Positions 1 to 12,607 of a DNA stretch of 60,000 bases are shown piece by piece. A program made the translations under genes and the position numbers. Every line of letters begins with the position of its first letter. The first letter of the stretch is position 1. The stretch spans positions 576,898,752-576,958,751 of the forward strand of contig NC_081405.1 of NCBI RefSeq assembly GCF_030272615.1. The letters are read 5' to 3'. This DNA is from Cryptomeria japonica. Its lineage: Eukaryota > Streptophyta > Pinopsida > Cupressales > Cupressaceae. The notes beneath the pieces were generated by a model. The model was not told the DNA's origin, searched no databases, and saw only the letters and a program-made list of their open reading frames with translations.

Positions 1-7
1 GATTTAA

Positions 8-394
8 CTGTTTTCTCAAGATATTGGAATGAATAGCAGAGCTACATGGGTATTAAAGATACATGAATTCAATTTAGATATTAAACCAACCAAATTGGTA
101 AAGGGACAAGGTTCATGTAAATTGATTGCTGAAAGTAAAGATGAAGTGCAAGAAGAGTTACCTCTGATCCTGTTTGTGAGTCTTCAAGATTCTTGGTTTG
201 CAGATGTTACATTTTAGCTAACTTATGGAGAATCTCCTAAGAATTTATTACCTAAGGAGAAACACAATTTGAGATTAAAGGCTGCTAAGTTTGTCATGTT
301 GTCACGAAGGATTGCACCCATGATGCTAAGCGCAAAACCAAGCAATCCTATGAAACATGGAAGCACCTTTGAGGTTGTGGGTTGCTTAAAGTGA
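8..394 (+). pseudogene. Ty3/gypsy pol remnant (RNase H end to integrase zinc-binding linker)
   Basis: One plus-strand frame runs from near the window edge to a TGA at 392-394, with an internal TAG at 215-217. It contains the string NLDIKPTKLVKGQG, which is typical of the end of the RNase H domain in plant Ty3/gypsy pol. Past the TAG it reads LPKEKHNLRLKAAKFV, the linker that normally precedes the H2C2 zinc-binding part of integrase. It resembles the matching region of the gypsy element near 52 kb but is clearly a different copy. Only this short piece is visible, so the element is truncated or continues left of the window. It is a dead fragment. Confidence 0.7.
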
Positions 395-960
395 AGGTGA
401 ATCTCCAGAGATTATGTCAGTTTCTTGTTTGATGAATCTCCTGCAAATAATTTTGATATGAAAAGGGATAGAATGATTGCATGTAACTAAAAATCTATCC
501 TAATGGGCTGATGCACCAAATAATTTTTTATCTGAAATCTATAACCACGAAACTAAAAAAAAACCTTCCAACAAATAACCCTGAATCTCACAACTCAATT
601 AAACATGGAGATGCATAAACATTTCCTAGAAAGGGATGAATTTAATGCATGCACGAAGGAAAACAACAGGTTTTCACAACTTCAAACAATTAAAATCAGC
701 AAACACAATCTAGAACCTGCAACTAACATGTATCTCCTTGAACCACAAATTGACTGAATGAGAAAAATTAGAGGATAAAAAACACAGGAAATCATCAAAC
801 CATTCATTCACTAGATAATACAAGAAGTACCAATAAGGAAATCTGTTGTTACAAAACCATTGTCTGCACAACCAGCACTCTTTGATTCTAAATCCCCTAG
901 CAATCAGAAGTTGCTCACAAAAGTTCAAAGGAACAAAATGCTACATGGGGTGTGCCTTGA
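395..960. other. No recognisable feature
   Basis: AT-rich sequence between the gypsy remnant and the next decayed frame. The open frames on the minus strand here show no domain I recognise. Confidence 0.5.
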
Positions 961-1644
961 ATGTTTGGATACGGTCAAGAAACAGGGAAAATAATATATT
1001 GGGCATTGAGCAAGGTGTATGATGACGATGCTAAAGTTATCCGAGAATTGGGAAAGAAAAACACATCTTGGAAGAACAAAGAGGCCAAATGGGCCCGAAC
1101 AATAGCTCACATGGAAGAAGTTCAAAAGCATGGCGTAATGAAGTTCCTTGCAAAAAAGCCTATACAGGGATTGAACGACAATGTTCTATATATTTGCAAG
1201 AAGAACATTGAATGGATAAATTATGTAATCAAACAGGACTATGAGGAATTCGTTAGACTTGCATAGGAATTGTCTGAGTTAATACAAAACATGCTTAATG
1301 ATCTGAAATGCATTGGACTGAAATATATGAACGAGGATGGGCAAACCGTTGAAACCGCTAAACCCATAAGAAAATATTATGAAGTGTAGATTCATATGGT
1401 TAGGAATGCAACAATGGTCACAAAGAAAGATTTCTCCACTATTGCTAAAATCGAATCCTTAATGTTTTTATGTATAGATCATTTGAACAACCATGTTGAT
1501 AAGGTAAAACAAGTGCACCGTGACAAAGGATTTTGGTAACAACGGACTTTACACGTAGGCATTCCAAATGAACCTGTCATCCAACAATTCATGGAGGCAT
1601 TCATAGAGTGGAAGAAGGATCAAATTGGTCGCCTGTTGCCATGA
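961..1644 (+). pseudogene. Decayed unknown reading frame, about 227 codons
   Basis: A single plus-strand frame starts with ATG at 961 and ends with TGA at 1642-1644, broken only by TAG at 1264, TAG at 1387 and TAA at about 1537. It has no frameshift, and the composition across the stops is protein-like: charged, with Trp in KNTSWKNKEAKWARTIAHME and FMEAFIEWKKDQIGRLLP. I do not recognise the family. It could be an exon of an old host gene or part of an uncatalogued mobile element. The bases after the stop look like a splice donor (CAGGTAACA), which is weak evidence for an exon end. Confidence 0.4.
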
Positions 1645-1789
1645 ATCAGGTAACAGTTCCCGTGTTTTCTTTTCACTATGTTGTTTTTAGCCAAAAATGG
1701 TTTTATAAGTTACTTTCAAAAGAAACTGCTTAAACTTATCCTCAGGCAAAGCGGTGTAACTATGTGGTTACCGAGTGGTTAGGGTAGAA

Positions 1790-1823
<34 letters not shown>

Positions 1824-2564
1824 GGAAAAGACTTAAAAATGTCTGAGAAATTTTGAAAAGGTTAACAAACTTTGTTTAGATACTTGTGGATTGTCAAGGA
1901 AGGCATTTTTATTAGTGAATAAAATTAGACATTTTCAGCAACTTTCAAATCTGTGTATTTGAATGCAGAAAATAAAATCTTTGTTGGGATAAATCTGTTT
2001 GTGTTGAATCTGTTGCTTCCTTGCTTATCCAATTTCATACGTCTCTAAATGAATGTAATGAATAATTTTGTTGTTACTATTGTGTGGATCTGATTCCCCT
2101 TTTCCTGAGAGACATGAGAGAGACTCAATCAAAGTCCATGATTTTATCATTTCTGTAATTTTAGTTTCTCAAGTAAAGTTAATTTTTATGGTAAATTTGT
2201 GGGTTTATATATAGATATAGAGTGTTTATCTTCCTAGCATTCATGTAGTGTTAAATGGTGAATGTGAAAAGCCTTTTTCTTTTGCTTTCTAGTTAAAAAT
2301 GAACCTAATATTTGTGTGTGTTTAAAAATTCATTGAACATCATACGGGAAGCTGCTCCCTTATGTAGAGGGTAAACAATTCATTGAATTACCCAAATTTG
2401 GTTCTTTTTGTCTTTCACAAAATTAAAGGCGTACATGAGTCATTTTTCATAAAATTATGAAAGGCTAAATCTGTTAACCTAACACTCTATAAATAAGAAA
2501 GTGTTGTAATCAATTCTATGTATGATTAATAAAAATATTGTTTTGTGCTGTAGCATGTTTGTTT
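1645..2564. other. No gene seen
   Basis: AT-rich spacer. Apart from the TA microsatellite I see no coding frame, repeat or RNA gene. Confidence 0.5.
1794..1820. repeat. (TA)n microsatellite
   Basis: Uninterrupted alternating T and A over 27 bases. Confidence 0.95.
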
Positions 2565-3122
2565 GGCTGGGCTTAACCAGCACACTCGAAGCTTTGACCG
2601 CTGAGGGTGGCTGGTGTGGGCCCTCGAAGAATTCCGTTTCCGTTCTGTTTCCGTTACTCTCCTCTGACTCTTGGCAGTGATAGTGACTGCTGCGGTTTAT
2701 TTTGAATTGAGTTTTGAATCTCTCCCGCCCATTGCATATCCACTTGAATATAGCCTTTGCTCATGTCTTGGCATTTTGCAATTTGTGAAGAGGCTCACGA
2801 GTGACTTTGCCATTGACTTCCCAGGCTCTGCAGTCGCTCGCTTTGTCTGATGCCATTACTTGTCTAGGAGGAAAATACAGAGTTGTTCCTTTGCTAGTGG
2901 AGATGCTTGTAGACGAAGGTCACAGTATATGTGAAAGAGCATTGTTGGTGGTAAAAACCTTTTGTTTTTGCACGGAAGGCCGAACAGCTACTTCTCTACA
3001 TGCTTTGACACTATCAGTGACTGTTCAGAAGATCCTGGGAGTATCTGATTCAGCCACCGAATTAGCAAACAAAGAATAAATCAACTGAGACATTTTGTTA
3101 CATTTAGCATACATAGGAGTGA
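2565..3122 (+). repeat. Inverted duplication, left arm (U-box block)
   Basis: This block matches the reverse complement of 15065-15636, with scattered substitutions and small indels. Homology starts at GGCTGGGCTTAAC and stops at the sequence CATAGGAGTGA. The flanks of the two arms are unrelated. The arms lie about 12 kb apart, with the LINE between them. The block includes about 235 bp upstream of the U-box-like frame as well as the frame itself. Confidence 0.85.
2801..3079 (+). pseudogene. U-box E3 ligase (PUB-type) C-terminal fragment, copy 1
   Basis: The frame encodes about 92 residues resembling the armadillo-like C-terminal part of plant U-box E3 ubiquitin ligases. It reads ERALLVVKTFCFCTEGRTA, then a Val-rich stretch and KILGVSDSATELA, matching the family pattern in which a Cys-Ala-Glu-Gly-Arg motif is followed by a conserved Lys-Ile-Leu-Arg-Val-Ser motif. 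No U-box domain is present. There is no in-frame ATG start, and a 2-base difference from the second copy disrupts the upstream frame. The usual C-terminal helices are missing after ATELANKE. In intact relatives the protein transfers ubiquitin in the cytosol, but this fragment cannot. The family call rests on the C-terminal motifs only. Confidence 0.5.
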
Positions 3123-3579
3123 TACCCTTTGGTTTTGCACGGAAGGCCGAGTAGATTTGTGGCACAAAAACAAAAACGAAGGCGGAAGCCTGCTAAACGT
3201 TGCAGACATTGTCTGTGCACAAGATATTCGCAGTGATAGCAATGGGCATAGTGCTGTAGAAAATAATTCCAAATAGGCCACTTTTATCAACCGCAATGTA
3301 TGCCTATGTGTTACCATTTCCACCCTAACTGGCATCGTACTGGGCATTCTAGTCGACGCCACTATGGGCATTTAGCCGATTGGGTTTTATGCAATTTCAA
3401 CAATTTTGGCCTGCAAAATCTTCATTTTTATGGCTATAAATCATCTCTTGAAACGAGGGACGACACATAATTATCATAACAATGGGATTCCATTTTATAA
3501 GACATTTTACAGTTTCAAGGTTGTTGTTCTTGGTTCTGTATCGATTGCAGTGGTAAAATTTTGGGATTACAGATGATTT
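3121..3579 (+). pseudogene. Decayed reading frame with membrane-like segments
   Basis: Directly after the U-box block one frame stays readable to a TGA at 3577-3579, with only two internal TAG codons (3274 and 3373). It contains two strongly hydrophobic stretches, VTISTLTGIVLGILVDATMG and IGFYAISTILACKIFIFMAI, and a third weaker one near its end, so the ancestor could have been a membrane protein. I do not recognise the family. The stretch near 3134-3152 repeats about 18 bases of the U-box frame (the part encoding FCTEGR), which suggests a local duplication at the junction. The second U-box copy at 15 kb lacks this downstream frame. Confidence 0.35.
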
Positions 3580-6500
3580 AAAGGATATCCTTGTGTTAAT
3601 TTTAGTTTGATTTCTCTGTCTTTCTTTTAAATATTTGAAAGTGTGTTAAATGCCTCAGAGCTGATAAAATGTTCATTAGGGAGCCCTTTAGCACGCTTAG
3701 ATTCTTCAATGGCTTACCAATTCTCCTACCATAATTTTTTTTCAATATTTATCCTTTTAAAGGCATACATAAAGGATTTTTCTACTCAGATAGTGATATT
3801 ACCTTCAAAATGTAAGGGTGTGATTCATTCCCCAATCTTGTCCCTAAGTATATTGCCATATCACCCATGTGCTTGAAATATCTCTAGTGGATACTCCTCT
3901 TTTCATAAAAGTAATGAAACCTTTTATCATGTAAATACAACCTTAGCAAAGGTAGGAGAATATTGTTCAATTTTATTTTTTTAAAGATTACTTCTATGGA
4001 ATGTTGAAAAATTAAAAAGTTAAATTACATTTTCAACAAAGATAAATTACATCGAAATGTTTAATCTTAGGATCTAACATAAAATTATAAGATAATATTT
4101 TTGATAAAGATAAAAAATATAGTTTGAGACACCTTATTGAATAAATTTCCTTAAGAAATTGAAGAAGAGAGAAAATATAATGCTCAATTTGTGTGCTTGA
4201 CAACCTTATCCAATTAGAACTAGACAATTAGAAAAATATAATGATATTATACGTGATAAAATAATTATAATAGTATCCTTTATTTGTCTTTTTTTTCTTT
4301 GAGTGATTACAAATTTTTAATCTAAGAAAAAACCTCTATCCACCCTTCAAAGCAGTATGAGAACTAAAGGTTGAGAAGATCGAAAGATTCATATTGCAAG
4401 AGGTCAAGTGATATCAACACTAAAGGAAATTAAGACATAGTCCAAAAAAGTATTATTGAGTTTATCCACAAGGTTTGAATTCATTCTTATGAACATATAT
4501 AGGAGACATTTTTTTTCGAGATTGATACATCTATTATTTCTCATGAGAAAGGGCTAAGCTAGTCATCAAAGTTATCCTTGGACCATGCCCTCAAGTAATT
4601 AGTGTTATTTATTCATAGATCTACCTTTAGAGGTAGAGGAAGAAATTTGTATAGAGTTGGAAGAACCAACACAATAAATTTAAGTACAATAGGTAGCAAC
4701 TAAAATTTAAGACAATCAATCTCAAAGTTAAAGACACAATAAATCTCAAGTTCAATATCATTATTCCAAAACTATGTCCATTATTTAAATAAATGTAAAA
4801 AGAAAAATTGATTTCAACAAACAAAATATTAGTTTTACTAGATTATTGGTTTGAAACACAATTTGATGAGCATTACAAAGGTTGTTCTAAAGGGTTCTAG
4901 AGTATTATTTTTAAATAAATAATATATAATTTTAGATAAATTATAAACAAATCATTTCTTTGCAAACGTTATAATGACTAATAATAAAATGTTTCAATTA
5001 ATGTTGAAACCAAATTTGAGGGTGAAATTTTCTCTATAAAGCTCCCCAGTGAATCAACAAGTGGTTGAAGGAAAAATATAGAAGTTACTCAAACAATCTT
5101 TGAAGATAAAATAAATGATGAGAATTGGATATATTGTCTTTTACTTAGAGTTCACCAAACCTTTCTCCTCTAATTCAATATTGTCTTCAATATTAGAGTT
5201 CACCAAAGCAAAGAGATTCTTTGTCCTTTCCTTGGATTGCAAAGGAATAGATTCTAGGTGTTCCATTATCAACAAAACTAATCCTTCATGCAGGATAGGG
5301 TTCCTAGGGTTTTTCTCATGATCCTTAGTTCCCCTATTCAATGAGGTGAGAAAATAAAATGATTTTTTTTTTAATCTTTGTGTCTAAAGTGGTTGAGCAA
5401 AACAAAATGGTGATTCAAAGAAATATTATATTGTATAAATAAAGTTAATTTTTAATCAAATGGTATATTATTAAGGAACTAAAATATTAAATTTAGAGGT
5501 AAAAATGAGAATGTAAGTATTCTTCATCCCATGATGGAGTAGGCATTGGAAATAGTATTCTTTTACCTTTTGGTTGGGGGTATTTGTGCCTTTTCTATCA
5601 TGGATTTATATTATAGGTAGGTTCTCCTCAATTCATTAATTAATGAATTTTGTGAGTGGGTCATTCCTTGTCTATAAGATCACATTTTTTATTTATCATA
5701 CTTACTAAACATACATAAAGGTAATAATATAAAAAACCCATTGAATAGACTATGGACTTATACGATACAACATAGGCTTTCTCTATATGAGTACTTAACA
5801 TAGATCTTAGCCTTTTAAAACTTTTTAAATACTATTCCTATCCATTAATGACCATGTTAGATACTATAATTTTGAAAGTATAAGTATTTTAATTAGCTTG
5901 TCAAGTATCAACTAATCATACATCTATATTTTCTCATCAATATAGTTTAGAACATTTTTTTGAAAAATGATCATTTGTTCAATTCACCCTCTTATTGTGA
6001 GATACTTGTGAGTTGATACTCAAATTAATTGTGACCTTAAGTTATAATATTGTAGTTATAAGCCTTTTGATGTTTAAACAAATCTCTAATTTATGATCCA
6101 TATTTTTTTATATAAATTTGAAGTGACACGAAAAAATACAAACTAATTTTATTACTTAATATTACTTTAATATTAAAATCCATGAGTTATTTAAACTTTT
6201 TATTTTATTTCATACTTACATGACTATAATGATGAAAAACTAGTGGAAAACATAACAATCTTATCCTCTATTAATATTATTTGCAGCTATTTCTTGTTTA
6301 TAAATAAAATTATATAGAATTGGATTTATGAAACTCATACTTCTATATCCTCAATCACTCTTATTAACCTTTATGAATTCAAAAATGACTCTTATTGGTA
6401 TAATACTTATTAATTAATTGTTTATTGATATCTTTTTATTGTATATTTAAAATTATTTTATTATATTAATAAATATAATTTAATTAATATATGATTATAT

Positions 6501-6934
6501 TATATAAATATTTATAAGATATTAATGATATAGAAGTCAGGACATATTTTTTATATTATTTATTGTTAAATTTGAAATATTTGTTTGGTTATCCAATATC
6601 TTGATCGTTCTCACCAATTAATATAGGTATAATATAATACAAGAATTAAATCATAATTCGAAAGAAATTTCTTCTCCTTTACAAAGTGGTTAGTGATCTT
6701 TTACTTTGTATAACTTAAGCTTATATAAATCTCATTAGAGAAAATTTTAATTTATGATCTATAATACAACTATAGTGAAAATTTGGTATAATATTTTACA
6801 TTTATATTTATTGTAACATGTGCTATTATCTAGTCTTGCTTCATCACTTTCACGTAAAAATGACTAATAAATAATTCTAGTTATCTATGATTAATGAAAT
6901 ACAATTATTATAATAGTCTACTATTTATGCAAAC
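3580..6934. other. AT-rich spacer, nothing recognised
   Basis: About 3.3 kb of AT-rich sequence with no domain-bearing frame and no obvious repeat structure on either strand. Confidence 0.5.
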
Positions 6935-6952
6935 CAATAGCCTATAACTTTT
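6935..6952. repeat. Target-site duplication of LINE, left copy
   Basis: CAATAGCCTATAACTTTT matches 14125-14142 with one mismatch (17 of 18). It directly abuts the poly-T tract that marks the LINE 3' end on this strand. Confidence 0.85.
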
Positions 6953-6960
6953 TTTTTTTT
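6949..6960 (-). other. LINE poly(A) tail
   Basis: A run of T on the plus strand abutting the left target-site duplication. Its first four bases are shared with the duplication. Confidence 0.85.
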
Positions 6961-7265
6961 ATCGGTAAATATTTTTGCTTTATATTAATGCAAAAATTTA
7001 AATATATAAAATTGTAGTCTTCTAGGATGCATAAACGCAGTAAAAATCAACCCCATACCACCCACAGTCATATCTTATGAACTACCCAACCCTACATCCT
7101 ATGACATCCAAGAGAAAAAGACCAGATCCTTGTTGGTCTTACAAACCCAAGTGTTCCAGAAATAATTTAAGTTTTAGAATAATAACTAACAGCTGAAAAC
7201 ATGTAAGAACATATGAAAAACACTGACCAACAGGCCACTCACTCGTTATCACTCTGGCTCACCTT

Positions 7266-7928
7266 TTACCCTCCCTCCTCAGTGGTCAATGCTTTCCCCT
7301 TTGTCACTTCACCTTTCATCCTTGGGATGCAGTCTAGACGTCTGAATTGAGGGTCACCTTCCAAACTCGCTAGTAACTGAATGGCCCATCCTTCTTCAAA
7401 CCTGTCTCTCAGTTCCTTGCCAACTTCCATCCTTGCCACAATATATAGAGCATTTAGGACTTCATCCACTCTTATTAGTTTCACATAGAGCTTCATCGCT
7501 TTCCATCCCACTTGGGCACGTTGTCAGCATTGGTCTTTGATTACATCCTCTGGTCCACAAACAAAGGGTATCAACTCCTCCTGGTCATCCCCCTCCTGAA
7601 TACGGATGCCTACTTGAGGCACCACCCATTCCAAGATTGAATCAAGGTTTATCAAAAACTCCCCATCGATTAGTTTGGTCACTGTCAATTTTATCTTCTC
7701 CACCTTTTGCTCAAACTCACAAGCCCACGCTAGAAGCAGGGAGCGCACCTCCATGTTTTTCTGATATCAGTGGAGGATGCAAACCACCTCCTCAGGAAGC
7801 ATTAGGCGAGCCGTTGCCCACAACTTCTCCGCTTTAAACCAGAAAAGTCCCTGCATCCTCTTCTCCGATACCTTGGCCAAAAATGGCACCAGCTTCTTGG
7901 TCATTCATAGAGTGAAATTAGCTTCCAT
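7266..7928 (-). pseudogene. Third LINE reading frame downstream of ORF2 (unknown)
   Basis: A 221-codon frame runs from ATG at 7928 to the stop at 7266, interrupted only by three TGA codons. It sits between the ORF2 stop (8266) and the poly(A) end, so it lies inside the element. The sequence is protein-like: MTKKLVPFLAKVSEKRM, then WFKAEKLWATARLMLPEEVV, an acidic middle and a Leu/Glu-rich helix-prone second half. I recognise no domain. Plant L1 elements usually have only two ORFs followed by a short 3' UTR, so a third frame is unusual. A further stretch in the same phase (8055-8336) is also open and may belong to it, but it overlaps the end of ORF2. It could alternatively be a captured gene fragment. 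Confidence 0.5.
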
Positions 7929-8265
7929 AGTCACCTGCAGATTTAAAACAATAATTCTTGCAATGTAATGTCATACAATGCTACAAAGATGTAATCAATT
8001 CTGCTACAAACAAACCCTGGCTCCCAAATCAATGGGTAATAAATTTTTCCACCATCATATAGATTTTGATAATGAGTGCCAAAGATATGGCTTTAATGCC
8101 ATCAGATCACATGCAAGATTTACTGCCATCCTCCACCCGCTCCAATCATTGGACATGCCACAGATAACTGCCTTCTTAAAAGAGCGGGTGCAAGCTTGTC
8201 TTAGTACTTGCCAAAATGTTCTCTCACTTTCATATTGAAGACTGCACATTTCTAAGAGGCTGCAA

Positions 8266-11200
8266 TTAATACCATTTCCACATGCAACCATCTCCTTTCC
8301 ACCACTTGGCCGCATGACTATCCAATTCGTTGCCAATGTTAGATAGTGAATCTGCCACTACATTTTCTCCTCTACTTATATGAGAGACACAAAACTCCAC
8401 AAATGTTTTGAGCTTCTCTCGGATCATAGCCACGCGTCATTTTATTTTCCAGCATGGCATGTTGCCTTTAGCTATTACATTAATAACTATCTGAGAGTCC
8501 CCTTCTAAGTGCAGCCATTGGACTTTCATATTTAAAGCTAGCTCTATTGCTAGAAAAGCGGCCTGGACCTCTGCTTCATTATTAGTGTCATCCTTCAAAC
8601 ATTGTGCTCCTTTGAAAAGGATAAATCTGTTATCATCCGTTGCCATCACCCCAGCACTTGAGGTTCCTGGATTTCCTTTTGATGCACCATCGAAATTAAT
8701 CTTTATCCACTATTTACTAGGTGGTTCCCATTTAACCATCTCTGAAGAAGGAGCTGGATCAACCCCCAAAAACCCATTAACAGGTTGGCAGTGTACCAAA
8801 GGCCATTTTGCCTAGATATCTCTATCTTCATTTGTGAATGGATGCTTTAATAAATTATGGTTCCTAGCCGCCACAAAGATCGCTTCAATTATTGCTCTTT
8901 CCACTCTTGCACACAAACTCTCCTCTGATTCTACATTTTCTTGGAAAATTCTCCTGTTTCTCTCCTTCCAAATCTCTCATACTACAAGAGAAGGGGCCAC
9001 TAAGAATAGGCTAGAAAAGACTGGTTTACAACAAGGTATTCTCCAACTTGTAAAAATGTCAAAAATCAAATTAGGAAGCGGGATGGCCCAATCCATCTTA
9101 CCACGGAGGAATTTCCATACCTTATGTGCCTCCTCGCATTGAAGTAGCAGGTGATCCAAAGTTTCTTCTGCCTTCTTACACATTATGCACCTAAAGGGAC
9201 CTAGCAAGCCTAATTTGCATAGTCTTTCTTCTATCAGGATTCTCTTTCTCAGAACCAACCATGAGAAGGCTCCAGCTTTCAGGAGGATAGGAGAGCTCCA
9301 CAACAATTTAGTTGGCAAGTCCACTCTTGCTTCTAAATTTTCTAAATACCATAGCCAATCTTGACTGAGTACTACCCAGATTTTGATCCACACCACCTAA
9401 GAGTATCTTCCTTGTTCAACAGAGGTGGCATATACTCCTATAGGATGGACTTCAACAAAACCTTCTCATTTGGAGTCATAGGAAGATTATCCGTCTTCTT
9501 CCATTCCCAATGGTCTACTCCATTTGTCGTGCACTTCATGATGAAATCTCCTACCTTCACACCCCACTGTGCTTCCATGACCTGTTTGATTTCCTCACAC
9601 CCTTGTCTCTGATTGAGTGTTGCCCTTCCCTCCCAAGAGTCCATCCAGAAATTGGCCATTGTCCCTTTACCTAATTCCAATGTGATGTGCTCAGTGATCG
9701 CATGTCTATAAGAGCATAGGAAGTTCTAGATAGAAGATCCTTTGGGGAGGACTCTGATGGTGAAAATTCGTTCCCTACTCATCTGATCTAGATATTTATG
9801 TTTTAAAATTTGTACCCACTTCTGGTTTGGGTGAGAGTAGATACTCCATAGCAGCTTTGCTCCCATTGCCTCATTAAGCAAAGTCCACTTCTGAAAACCT
9901 ACACCCTCAGTCAGTTTGGATTGACAGACTTTGTCCCATGCAATCAAGGGGATTTTTTCTCTCATCTCTTTGCCATTCCAAAAAAAAATTCATTCCTCTG
10001 TTAATACATTTGATCAATTTCTCAGGGATCTTTAGTCTTGTCATGGAATATATAGGGAGAGCAGAAAGGGATGATTTGAGGAGCATTATTCATCTAGCCA
10101 AAGTAAGCCATTTAATTTTCCATCCTTCAAGACGATCGACACAACTGTCAATAAGGCTATGCCACAATTCCATGTAGTTTGGCCCCCCAAATAAAGGGGT
10201 ACCCAAGAATTTCCCAAGTAGAGTGCCCAATTTGACTCCTAGGATATTAGTAATTTCTTGATGTCTACCTCCCCCTATGTTAAAAAAAAGAACTTTTGAT
10301 TTTCTCCAATTAACCTATTGACCAAATGCCCTGCAGAAAGTATCTATTGTCCTTCTAATTTCTCTAGCCTCTTGAAGTGAAGATTGTCCGCATAAAAAGG
10401 TATCATCCACAAATTGTTGATGGGTGACCAGGTCCACTCCTTCCGCAATTTGAATTCCTTTCCAATTACCTCGATTTCTTTGAAAGAGAATTAATCTTCC
10501 CAAAACTTTAGCCAAGATGATGAATAAGAAGGGTGATAGTGGATCCCCTTGTTTGATCTCATGAGAGGTTTGAAAGAATCCTTGTGAGCTACCATTTACC
10601 AGCACAAAGGTCCACACTCCACCTAAACATGCACAAACCCAATTAATCCATCCTTTTGAGAATCCAAACCTGTTAAGAACCTGGAATAGGAAATCCTGGT
10701 CCACCATGTTGTATGCTTTCTTGATATCCAATTTAATAAACATTTGTTCCACCTTTTCTTGTCTTACAGTATGAATGGCTTCATGTGCAATTATTATTCC
10801 TTCAACAATCGATCTACCTAGAACAAACCTACTTTGCTCTTCTGAAATAATGTGATTTAGAATTGGTTTCAATCGATTAGAGATTATTTTCATTACCAGT
10901 TTAAGAGTGGTATTACACAATGAGATTGGTCTGAATTCATTAAAAGAAGTTGGGTGCTCCACTTTGGGGATAAGGGCTATAAGTGTGCAATTCAGCTCCT
11001 TTTCCACATACGCCTTTCTCTGTGACTCCTCCACCACAACCCAAGCATCTTTCCCAACTATATCCCAAAAGGTCTGATAGAAAAAGGTTGGGAAGTCATC
11101 CAGTCCTGGGGTTTTGTCCCCCATCATGCTGAAAACTGCCTTCTGAACCTCTTCTAACTAGATAGGTTTCATGAGCGCTTGATTTTGTGCTTCTGTGATC

Positions 11201-12492
11201 AACTCCAGAATAGAACTGAGTCCATTTTGTTGATACTCCACACTTATACTACCCTCCTTAGACAATAAATTCAAGAAGAAACTAACTGCCTCTCTGTTGA
11301 AATCCTTCAGATTGTCCAAAAGGACATTTTCCTTGTTATGGATGGAAGTGATTTTGTTCTAGGATGTTCTTGCCTTGACCGAGTTATGGAAATTTTTTGT
11401 AATTTTGTCCCCTTCATTAAGCCAATACTCCCTCAATTTTTGTCGCCAATAGATTTCTCACCGTGCCAGGATCTCATTGTACTATTTTTTAAGGTCATGT
11501 TTCTACAAAAAGGACTTTGAGGACATTCCATTTTGAATTATTGTTTCTTGTAATGCGGCTAGCTTCTCCTCGAAATCTTGCTTATTAGCAAAAATATTGC
11601 CAAATTTACTGCAGTTCCACTCTTTAACTTTAGACTTAAAAAATTGTAATTTCTTAACAAACCTAAATGCTATTGTACCTAGCACCTCAGGAGTCTCAGA
11701 CCACCATTCTGCTATTAGGTCTCGTAGGCTCCCATCCCTCAACCACATCTTTTCAAATTTAAAGGGGTAGGTTATGGGGGGGCCATCAAATGCAATAATA
11801 AGCTCCACCGGTAGATGATCTGAAGCAACCATCTGTTGGATGTTTGAAACAAAAAGGATGGGGGATTCCGCCCAAGACCCTCCTAGGAAAAATCGGTCTA
11901 GTTTTTCCACTACATGATTCCCCAAAATCCTTTGGTTTGACCATGTAAATTGTCCTTCCTTGGATTTGATTTCTCTGAGACAATTACTAATCACAAAATT
12001 TTGAAAATTTTCTTGGGATGAAGTAGGACATCTCTTGCCCCCCGCTTTATCACTTGCTTCTAGAATGGCATTAAAATCTCCCCCAATAATGATAACTCCT
12101 TCCAGTTCTTGGATGAGAGAGGAGAGGGATTTCTAGAAGTTTCCTTGTTGATTTGATTTAGTCATTCCATAAACATTAATAAAAAAGAAATCAACATTCA
12201 AGGGGAAGGAATGGATCTTACACACCTACCACATCCGAGAGTCAACCATTACCTCCACCTTATGGTTGGACGGGTTCCAGTGTATACCCAAACCTCTTGA
12301 CACACCTTCCCACTCTAGAAAGACTCCCTTCCACTACTTCCAAGATCTCATGAGAAAACCTGCATCCTCTTTATTAAGCTTAGTTTCCTGCAAAAAGACT
12401 ACATCCAACCTTAATTGATCCAAACCTCTTTTGATCAATCGACGTTTGTCAGCGGCGTTGCAACCCCTGGAATTCCATGTTATGATTTTCAT
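8266..12492 (-). pseudogene. LINE ORF2: endonuclease, reverse transcriptase, RNase H
   Basis: The frame opens with ATG at 12492 (MKIITWNSRGCNAADKRR), the usual start of a LINE APE endonuclease. The LQETK, GGDFNAI and SDHLPV motifs follow. The reverse transcriptase lies at about 10315-11130, with FRPISLCN, the KLDIKKAYNMVDQDFL region, KQGDPLSPFLF and an FVDD active site (usually FADD or YADD). A CIMC...HLLLQC zinc-like region sits near 9120-9190. RNase H lies at about 8420-8700 with FDGASKGNPG, NNEAE and LEGDS. The last stop is TAA at 8266-8268. There are several in-frame stops (e.g. three TAGs in the endonuclease) and shifts near 10.0-10.3 and 9.4 kb that cancel out. In a live element it nicks target DNA and reverse-transcribes the RNA. 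Confidence 0.9.
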
Positions 12493-12607
12493 TGTCCTTC
12501 AGGAAGGGTAACTCCCTTCCCTACTGTGAGTTTTCTTTGTCCCTTAGCGCTTCCAACCATTGCAATTCTAACTTGATTTGATTTCCTACATCTAGAGCTC
12601 TTTTCCC

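Noticed and set aside
7637-10177. Plus-strand frames within the LINE
   Set aside because: They are shadows of the minus-strand ORF2 and third frame, without domains.
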